Assembly (NCBI GenBank): GCA_946002345.1
Contig: CAMFZA010000074.1
Span: 1-7,774, forward strand
Length of the DNA: 7,774 nt
Direction of reading: 5' to 3'
Source: an uncultured Phascolarctobacterium sp.
GTDB taxonomy: Bacteria; Bacillota; Negativicutes; Acidaminococcales; Acidaminococcaceae
The translations under genes and the position numbers were made by a program. Position 1 is the first letter of the stretch. Each line of letters starts with the position of its first letter. Below are positions 1-5,293 of the stretch, one piece after another. The notes under the pieces are model-generated. The model was not told the DNA's origin. It made no database searches and was given only the letters and a program-made list of their open reading frames with translations.

Positions 1-1967
1 TGTTGGAATTCTATCCACGGCCGGAGGACTATATCTATTATGGCAATCTCAAGAAAATCAATGACCTGAAAATAGATGGCTCCCGGCAGGTGTTTAGGGC
101 CACAGTTTACAGTGTGCGCAATGGCTTTGGCGCTCATGGCAAGCGTTATACTGTGGTTGTAGTTAGGGATGAAACTGCTTATGCCTCGCTATATTTTTTT
201 ATGCACCAAAGCTACAGTGCTCAAAAGCTCAAGCCAGGTACGGAGCTATTGGTAATGGGACGGGTACGTCCTGGCAAGAACACTCGCTCTGTTTCCGAGG
301 TTAGCGTACAAATTTTGGAGCCGGGGGAGGAGCAAAGTCCGGAAATAGTGCCAGTTTATTCCTTAAGTGGCGGCCTGACCCAAGCCAATATGCGTAGATG
401 GGTACGACAGGCCTTGGCGTTAGCGGAGCAGGAGCTGCCGGAAAGCTTGCCGGCGGCGATTGTGGAAAAATGTCATTTGCCCAGCAGATTGTGGGCTTTA
501 AAGAATATCCATTTCCCAACTAGTTGGCAGGCGCTGCAGGCTGCCAAAAGACGCTTTGTTTTCGAGGAGCTCTTTTTACTGCAGTGTGGTCTTTTATCCT
601 ATCGTCAGCAAAATCATGACCAACGCCTGGGCATTAAGCACGCTGTCAACGGAGTTAAGGTTGAACAGGTTTTGGCCCAGCTGCCCTTTACCCTGACGGA
701 GCAGCAGCACAAGGCTTGGCGGGAAATTAGCGCTGATATGGAAAAGGAGCTGCCCATGCATCGCATTTTGCAGGGTGATGTGGGCAGTGGCAAAACTGTC
801 ATCGCTGCTCTGGCTTTGACCAAGGCGGTGGAAAATGGCTATCAGGGCTGTATGATGGCGCCCACAGAAATTTTGGCTCGGCAGCATTTTGCAACCCTGC
901 AGGAATTTTTGCAGCCTGCCGGCATCAGGATAGCCCTTTTGGTGGGTGGTATGCGGGCCAAGGCCAGACGGGAGCTGCTCTTGAACTTGGAGTTGGGGCT
1001 TATTGATGTTTTGGTGGGTACCCATGCTGTGCTGGAGGAGGATGTGCGCTTTGCCAAGCTGTCCTTGACTGTGACCGACGAGCAGCATCGCTTTGGGGTG
1101 GAGCAGCGTGCCCGCTTAAGCAATAAGGGGGACAAGGCGCCTGATGTTCTAGTTATGACAGCCACACCCATTCCCCGCACGCTGGCCTTGACTGTTTATG
1201 GTGATTTGGATATTTCGGTGATGAAGGGGCGTCCGCCTAATCGTAAGCCGGTGCAGACCCTGTGCTATAACGAAGCAAAGCGGCTGGAGGTCTATGAGGG
1301 GCTATTGCGTCAGGTGCAGGCCGGACGGCAGGCCTATATTGTTTGCCCGCTGATCGAGAATTCTGAGGCCTTGGAGGCGCGGAGCGCTGAGAATGTTTAC
1401 GAGGAGCTGAGTAAGGGGGTACTGCGCAGTGTGTCCTGCGCTTTGCTGCACGGCAGGCTCAAGCCGTTAGAAAAGGAGGCCATAATGGCCGACTTTGTAG
1501 CGGGCAAGACGCAGGTTTTAGTGAGCACCACTGTCATTGAGGTAGGTGTGAACGTTCCTAATGCCACCTTGATGGTAATCGAAAATGCCGAGCGCTTTGG
1601 TCTTGCGCAGCTGCACCAGCTACGGGGGCGTGTGGGCCGCGGCAGCGCTCAGTCCTACTGCGTGCTGCTGACCGGCGTGGACACACCGGAGGCGCTGGCG
1701 CGGCTACAGGTAGTTCGGGACAGCGAGGATGGCTTCTATCTGGCGGAGGAGGATTTGAAGCAGCGGGGTGTGGGGCAGCTTTTTGGTCTGCGCCAGCATG
1801 GCTTGCCAGATTTACGCATTGCTGATATAATTCGAGATACGGAAACTATTGCCCAGGTGCGCCAGTTGGCTCGGGAGGAGCTTGCCAAGCCCCATGCTCT
1901 TGAGGAAATTAAGGGGCTGGTGGATTTGCAGTTTGGGCAGCGCTTTGCCATGATTTTCAATACTTAA
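1..1967 (+). CDS. recG: ATP-dependent DNA helicase RecG (5' truncated by window edge)
   Basis: RecG is a cytoplasmic superfamily 2 double-strand DNA translocase that regresses stalled forks and branch-migrates Holliday and D-loop junctions. Numbering from the TTG at position 3, the OB-fold wedge domain spans about residues 28-105. The helicase core shows the Q-motif-like LPFTLT (227-232), Walker A GDVGSGKT (258-265, K264), APTE (286-289), Walker B DEQH (359-362), motif III TATPIPRT (386-393), motif V around STTVIEVGVNVP (508-519) and motif VI QLHQLRGRVGRG (536-547). The C-terminal RecG-specific segment is at about 584-610. The reading frame is open to the window edge, and the LEFYPRPEDY start matches an internal family segment (LLxYFPxRY). 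About 35-45 N-terminal residues therefore lie upstream, and the TTG at position 3 is not the real start. In the C-terminal motif the usual LRGPG is QRGVG (587-591), which is odd. A membrane-protein gene follows after 18 bp, probably co-transcribed. Family identification is secure. Confidence 0.97.
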   Translation, partial: LEFYPRPEDYIYYGNLKKINDLKIDGSRQVFRATVYSVRNGFGAHGKRYTVVVVRDETAYASLYFFMHQSYSAQKLKPGTELLVMGRVRPGKNTRSVSEVSVQILEPGEEQSPEIVPVYSLSGGLTQANMRRWVRQALALAEQELPESLPAAIVEKCHLPSRLWALKNIHFPTSWQALQAAKRRFVFEELFLLQCGLLSYRQQNHDQRLGIKHAVNGVKVEQVLAQLPFTLTEQQHKAWREISADMEKELPMHRILQGDVGSGKTVIAALALTKAVENGYQGCMMAPTEILARQHFATLQEFLQPAGIRIALLVGGMRAKARRELLLNLELGLIDVLVGTHAVLEEDVRFAKLSLTVTDEQHRFGVEQRARLSNKGDKAPDVLVMTATPIPRTLALTVYGDLDISVMKGRPPNRKPVQTLCYNEAKRLEVYEGLLRQVQAGRQAYIVCPLIENSEALEARSAENVYEELSKGVLRSVSCALLHGRLKPLEKEAIMADFVAGKTQVLVSTTVIEVGVNVPNATLMVIENAERFGLAQLHQLRGRVGRGSAQSYCVLLTGVDTPEALARLQVVRDSEDGFYLAEEDLKQRGVGQLFGLRQHGLPDLRIADIIRDTETIAQVRQLAREELAKPHALEEIKGLVDLQFGQRFAMIFNT

Positions 1968-1972
1968 AATAA

Positions 1973-1977
1973 AGAGG
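1973..1977 (+). promoter_or_regulatory. Ribosome binding site deciding a TTG start
   Basis: The AGAGG at these positions, inside AAAGAGG, lies 8 nt before the TTG at 1986. No in-frame ATG exists between the recG stop and the first membrane segment of the next protein, so this site supports the TTG as the true initiation codon. Confidence 0.6.
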
Positions 1978-1985
1978 TTCTCATT

Positions 1986-2699
1986 TTGCAAGAAAAATAT
2001 CAATGGCTTAAAAATCCTGATACAGTGACTAAAATAGCAGCAGCAGTGCTTCTCATAGCACTTTTTTGTGGTATTCAATGCTTTGCAGATGATTTTTTTA
2101 CTAATACTTTTAAATTGGCCATTAGTGGTAATGTGGATGCATTAGCAGAATATTTGCGTTCCTTCGGTCCCTGGGCCATAGTCATCAGCTTTGTTTTGGA
2201 TGTGCTGATCAATGCGGGCAGCATCTTTCCCTCCATTTTTCTTTCCACAGCCAACGGCTTGATTTTTGGCTTACCCTTGGGAATTTTGATTTCCTGGCTG
2301 GCGGAGACGGTGGGCGTGGTGATTAGCTTCTTTTTGATGCGTTTTTTCTTTCGCAGCACGGCAGAAGCAATTATTGCCAAAAGCAATTCCCTGCAGCACA
2401 TTGATGAAGCCAGCGGTAAGCATGGGCTAGAGGGGATGGCCTTCGCCAGAACCTTGCCCTACTTCCCCTCCGGGATTTTGACTGCTGTTGGCGCTGTGAG
2501 CCGCATCAGTGCCCGTGATTATATTATTGCCAATTTATTTGGTAAATTTCCCTCCACAGCTCTGGAGGTTGTGATCGGCCATGATATTGTCAATTATCAG
2601 CAGCACAGTCAGCGTTTGGCAGTATTGGTGGTTGTAGTGGGGCTGGTTTTTTGGGGCTACAAACGGTATCGTGATAAAAAGCATAAAAAAGAAGCCTGA
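1986..2699 (+). CDS. TVP38/TMEM64 family (VTT/DedA-like) membrane protein
   Basis: This is a 237-residue integral inner-membrane protein of the VTT-domain superfamily (DedA, TMEM64, VMP1, TMEM41B). Eukaryotic members are phospholipid scramblases, and bacterial members are linked to lipid-carrier flipping and envelope homeostasis; the substrate here is unknown. Visible are an N-terminal hydrophobic helix (about 17-34), the VTT core with FPS (81-83), ANGLIFG (89-95) and a long hydrophobic stretch (96-118). Then come the family-typical RTLPYFPSGILTAVGAVSRI (155-174) and FGKFPS (185-190). A last helix (about 211-225) precedes a basic tail rich in Lys and Arg. The start is TTG with an AGAGG site 8 nt upstream. 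The gene sits 18 bp after recG, suggesting co-transcription. Its TGA stop lies inside the terminator hairpin. Family call is strong; function is open. Confidence 0.88.
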   Translation: MQEKYQWLKNPDTVTKIAAAVLLIALFCGIQCFADDFFTNTFKLAISGNVDALAEYLRSFGPWAIVISFVLDVLINAGSIFPSIFLSTANGLIFGLPLGILISWLAETVGVVISFFLMRFFFRSTAEAIIAKSNSLQHIDEASGKHGLEGMAFARTLPYFPSGILTAVGAVSRISARDYIIANLFGKFPSTALEVVIGHDIVNYQQHSQRLAVLVVVVGLVFWGYKRYRDKKHKKEA

Positions 2700-2725
2700 G
2701 CAGTGCGCTCAGGCTTCAATTTATT
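2685..2725. terminator. Bidirectional intrinsic terminator between convergent genes
   Basis: A perfect 11-bp inverted repeat, GAAGCCTGAGC (2691-2701) and GCTCAGGCTTC (2707-2717), encloses a 5-nt loop AGTGC. On the minus strand the hairpin is followed directly by TTTTTTATGCTTTTT, a strong U tract, so it should end the minus-strand DUF2939-like transcript. On the plus strand the tail is AATTTATTATT, a weaker but usable T-rich tail for the recG/VTT transcript. The TGA stop of the VTT gene (2697-2699) lies in the left arm of the stem. Confidence 0.85.
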
Positions 2726-2774
2726 ATTCCATAAAGGGATTGGGACTAAGGACATCGCCATCATCAAAGGCAAT
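2721..2774 (-). other. In-frame coding-like tail after the stop of the DUF2939-like gene
   Basis: Reading the minus strand past the TAA at 2777-2775 in the same frame gives 16 sense codons, IAFDDGDVLSPNPFME, ending in two consecutive TAA codons (2726-2721). The double stop lies only 3 nt from the terminator hairpin arm (2717). The peptide reads like the last beta strand and tail of a secreted domain rather than random sequence. The simplest reading is that the ancestral gene ended here and the present TAA is a late nonsense change (for example from a Tyr TAT or TAC codon) or a base-call error. This is inference; no homologue alignment was available. Confidence 0.5.
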
Positions 2775-3755
2775 TTAGTTAACATGGATTTGGCCCATAA
2801 GATTGCTAAGCTCCTTTTGCATCAGGCTTTTGTCGTCAGGCAGCAGTGAGTTGAGCTTTTTGCTGGTTTCCAGCTGCACCGTGGCGCCGGGAGCAATGGA
2901 GCCTCGAAAGTGCTCAGGATAGGAATACAACTCCTTGCCTGCTTCGTCCACAATGGTAACATCATAATACATGCGGTTAATGGCCACATTGGTTTTATTA
3001 GTGGCACTCAGGCTAGCCAAGAGTAGCTTTTGGGGCTCTGCTTCCTTGAGATTGTTATCCATGAAGATGTTCAGGTCCACCGTAGAGGTGCTTACGGCTT
3101 GGTTCAAGCGGTCCATAACACCTTTATTTTCAGCAGCTAGCTTAGCCTTCTTGGCCGCAGAGAATTGGACGATGAGCTGGGATAAATTGCTGATTTTTTT
3201 AATCTGCCAATCATTTTTATCATTGGCCTCCATGTGCAGAGTAGCCAAAAAATCCTTATTAAGGTTGCTATCATGGAGTACCAGATTGGCAGTGGCCAGG
3301 CCTTTTTCCTGCTTGGTGAGCTGCAAATCCTTTACAGAAAGCTTGTCCAAGGGAATATGGCGCTCTAGATTGCGGCGCATGGCATCGGGTACAGGGTCCA
3401 CGGCCTTCTCCTCCTGCGCAGGCTTGGCTGCGATTTTGTCCAGGGCCTCCTGCTTCATCAGGTCCACCACTGAGGGCTTCAGCATATGGAGAATACCCAG
3501 GGCAAAGGGATTGGAGAAAAGGTTGTCATTATTGATTTTGCTTTCGGCTTTGATAATATCCTCAAAGGCATTGTCCAAAACTGAATCCAGGTCCACATAT
3601 TGCTCAAATTTGGCAGTGTTATGCTCCTTGATGGCCAGACGAGTCTGGTTAAGGGCATAGGCCGGGGTACGAATCCAATACAGGAAATAAAAGGCTGCGC
3701 CTAAGAGAACGGCAACAACTAGGATTACGAGAGTGAGAGTCTTTTTGCTTTTCAT
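2775..3755 (-). CDS. Membrane-anchored DUF2939-like protein of unknown function
   Basis: This 326-residue protein has a short basic N-terminus (KSKK) and one hydrophobic segment (about 7-27) followed by an extracytoplasmic-looking region. There is no lipobox cysteine and no clear signal-peptidase site, so a membrane-anchored topology with the bulk outside is likely. Residues 31-60 (TPAYALNQTRLAIKEHNTAKF then YVDLDSVL) resemble the start of DUF2939 domains, where a YxLxxxRxAIxxxD-type helix precedes a YVD motif. Residues about 220-326 look like a beta-sandwich domain, with an N-K-T-N strand (253-256), DEAGKELYSY (270-279) and GSIAPGATVQLE (285-296). The start is ATG at 3755 with AAGAAGG (3770-3764) 8 nt upstream. 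It is transcribed alone from its own promoter and ends at the shared terminator. The stop at 2777-2775 may be premature. Function is not known, and the DUF2939 assignment is from memory of the family pattern. Confidence 0.75.
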   Translation of the reverse strand: MKSKKTLTLVILVVAVLLGAAFYFLYWIRTPAYALNQTRLAIKEHNTAKFEQYVDLDSVLDNAFEDIIKAESKINNDNLFSNPFALGILHMLKPSVVDLMKQEALDKIAAKPAQEEKAVDPVPDAMRRNLERHIPLDKLSVKDLQLTKQEKGLATANLVLHDSNLNKDFLATLHMEANDKNDWQIKKISNLSQLIVQFSAAKKAKLAAENKGVMDRLNQAVSTSTVDLNIFMDNNLKEAEPQKLLLASLSATNKTNVAINRMYYDVTIVDEAGKELYSYPEHFRGSIAPGATVQLETSKKLNSLLPDDKSLMQKELSNLMGQIHVN

Positions 3756-3799
3756 TTTCCTTACCTTCTTAGCATGATTTATGATAAAAAGCTTTTTTG

Positions 3800-3890
3800 T
3801 CGCAAGTGCAACAAGAAAATCACTCCCTATATTGTAATCACATTGTGGTCAGATTTCAATACCTGCTACTAAAATATTTTCTACTTGCGA
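3800..3890. repeat. Separated 8-bp inverted repeat across the divergent promoters
   Basis: TCGCAAGT (3800-3807) recurs as its exact reverse complement ACTTGCGA (3883-3890). The right copy covers the -35 box of the miaB promoter. The left copy lies in the leader of the minus-strand gene, within an imperfect palindrome TTGTCGCAAGTGCAACAA (3797-3814). It could be a pair of regulator half-sites, but an 8-bp match in AT-rich intergenic DNA may also be chance. Confidence 0.3.
3831..3859 (-). promoter_or_regulatory. Sigma-A-type promoter for the DUF2939-like gene
   Basis: On the minus strand TTGAAA (3859-3854) is separated by exactly 17 nt from TACAAT (3836-3831). Transcription would start near 3824, leaving a leader of about 70 nt before the ATG at 3755. 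The match to the housekeeping consensus is good in both boxes and in spacing. Confidence 0.65.
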
Positions 3891-3914
3891 GAAAACAGAC
3901 AAATTTAGTATAAT
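3885..3914 (+). promoter_or_regulatory. Sigma-A-type promoter for miaB-mutS
   Basis: TTGCGA (3885-3890) lies 18 nt before a perfect TATAAT (3909-3914). Transcription would start near 3921, about 50 nt before the preferred miaB start at 3971. The -35 box is only a partial match, but the -10 is perfect and the position is right. Confidence 0.65.
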
Positions 3915-3957
3915 ATTAGGATAGGTGAAGTGTATCTAAAACTTTTTTATAGATGAT

Positions 3958-3962
3958 GGAGG
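3958..3962 (+). promoter_or_regulatory. Ribosome binding site deciding the miaB start
   Basis: GGAGG at these positions is 8 nt before the ATG at 3971. Two further in-frame ATG codons (3953 and 3956) overlap or directly precede the site and have no good site of their own, so 3971 is the preferred start. Confidence 0.7.
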
Positions 3963-3970
3963 TTAATCTC

Positions 3971-5293
3971 ATGCAGGAGAAAACATATTGTTTAATTAAT
4001 TATGGCTGCCAAATGAATGAGTCCGACACGGAGCATTATGCAGGTCAGCTGGAGGAGCTGGGCTATAAGGCTGTGAGCGATTATCATGGTGCTGATGTTA
4101 TTTTGGTCAATACCTGCTGCGTCAGAGAGAGTGCGGAAAAGAAAATTGCCGGCAAGATTGGCGAGCTGAAGGCTGAAAAAAAGCGTAATCCGGAGTGTGT
4201 GATTTGCGTAGCAGGCTGCATGGCGCAAAAGGATGGGGAGAAGCTGCAAAAGAAGCATCCTCAGGTGGATTTACTCTTGGGTACAGCCTATGTTAACGAT
4301 TTTAAGCAGCTACTCTTAGATTTTTTGGCGGACCGCAAGGGCATTGCCTACACGGATTTGACCATTCATCAAAGTGAGTTTGAGGGGCACAGAGTGCGCC
4401 AGAGCAGCTTTGCCGCCTGGATTCCCATCATGTACGGCTGCAATAATTTCTGCACCTACTGCATCGTGCCTTATGTGCGTGGTCGGGAGCGCAGCCGCAG
4501 TATTGAGAATATTGTGGAGGAAATTGAGGCTGCAGTTAAAGAGGGCTATAAGGAATTTACCCTGCTGGGCCAAAATGTTAATTCCTATGGCAAGGATTTG
4601 GGCGATAAGGAGGCCTTTGCTAAGCTGCTGCGGCGCGTGAACGAAATCCCCGGTGTGGAGCGCATTCATTACATGACCAGTCATCCCCGTGATATGAGCG
4701 AGGAGGTAATTAAGGCAGTAGCAGAATGTGAGCATGTGTGCGAGAACTTCCATGTGCCCTTCCAGGCGGGCAGCAGTGAAATTTTGCGCCGCATGAATCG
4801 TGGTTATACTAAGGAAAAATATCTGGAGCTCATTAAGCTGATTCGTAAATATGTGCCCGACGCAGCTATTACCACGGATATTATTGTAGGCTTCCCCGGT
4901 GAAACGGAGGAGGATTTTGCGGAAACCTTGGATGTGGTGGAGCAGGTGGGCTTTACCAGTGCCTTTACCTTTATTTATTCTAAGCGCAGTGGTACTCCGG
5001 CAGCGAAAATGGATAACCAGGTGCCCCTACCAGTGAAGAAGGAGCGCTTGAACCGTTTGATGGCGCTGCAAAATGCCAAGAGTGTGGCTTGCCACGAACA
5101 GCTCATTGGCAAAACGGTGGAGGTTTTGGCGGAGGGACCCAGTAAGCAGGCGGATGTGTGGACCGGTCGTAGCCGCACCGGGGTGCTGGTGCTGTGGCCC
5201 GTGGAGGGCAAAGCCTACACCGTAGGCCAAAAGGTGAATGTTTTGATTGATACGGCACAAACCTGGTTAGTGAAAGGTAAGGCGGTTGATTAA
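3971..5293 (+). CDS. miaB: tRNA-2-methylthio-N6-dimethylallyladenosine synthase MiaB
   Basis: MiaB is a cytoplasmic radical-SAM methylthiotransferase. It converts N6-isopentenyladenosine-37 of tRNAs reading UNN codons to the 2-methylthio form, using SAM and two [4Fe-4S] clusters. From the ATG at 3971 the protein is 440 residues, normal for the family. The N-terminal UPF0004 domain carries the auxiliary-cluster cysteines in NYGCQMNESD (C13), NTCCVRESAE (C49) and VAGCMAQ (C83). The radical-SAM motif YGCNNFCTYC gives C157, C161 and C164. Later family signatures include HVPFQAGSS, MNRGYT and TTDIIVGFPGETEEDF. A C-terminal TRAM RNA-binding domain runs from about 378 (LIGKTVEVL, then GRSRTG). NTCCVRE, the TRAM wording and the neighbouring mutS favour MiaB over MtaB or RimO. 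The last base of the TAA stop is the first base of the mutS ATG. A longer form from 3953 (446 residues) is possible but less likely. Confidence 0.96.
   Translation: MQEKTYCLINYGCQMNESDTEHYAGQLEELGYKAVSDYHGADVILVNTCCVRESAEKKIAGKIGELKAEKKRNPECVICVAGCMAQKDGEKLQKKHPQVDLLLGTAYVNDFKQLLLDFLADRKGIAYTDLTIHQSEFEGHRVRQSSFAAWIPIMYGCNNFCTYCIVPYVRGRERSRSIENIVEEIEAAVKEGYKEFTLLGQNVNSYGKDLGDKEAFAKLLRRVNEIPGVERIHYMTSHPRDMSEEVIKAVAECEHVCENFHVPFQAGSSEILRRMNRGYTKEKYLELIKLIRKYVPDAAITTDIIVGFPGETEEDFAETLDVVEQVGFTSAFTFIYSKRSGTPAAKMDNQVPLPVKKERLNRLMALQNAKSVACHEQLIGKTVEVLAEGPSKQADVWTGRSRTGVLVLWPVEGKAYTVGQKVNVLIDTAQTWLVKGKAVD

Noticed and set aside
3..5. TTG at the left edge as a recG start codon
   Set aside because: The protein begins in mid-domain compared with RecG relatives, and the frame stays open to the window edge, so this is an internal Leu codon.
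594..1088. A 164-codon minus-strand open frame inside recG
   Set aside because: It is antisense to the conserved RecG helicase core, its composition is rich in His and Gln, and no family is recognisable.
1946..1970. A possible internal promoter before the VTT gene (TTGCCA then TAAAAT)
   Set aside because: The spacing between the two boxes is only about 14 nt, too short for a housekeeping promoter.
2971..3660. A 229-codon open frame on the plus strand
   Set aside because: It lies wholly antisense to the DUF2939-like gene, has no ribosome binding site or promoter, and its translation is Ser/Arg/Leu-rich in the way typical of a shadow frame.
3786..3797. The palindrome AAAAAGCTTTTT
   Set aside because: It is a 12-bp A/T-rich palindrome with a single GC step and no loop, too weak for a terminator. 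It lies in the leader of the minus-strand gene, where termination would make no sense.
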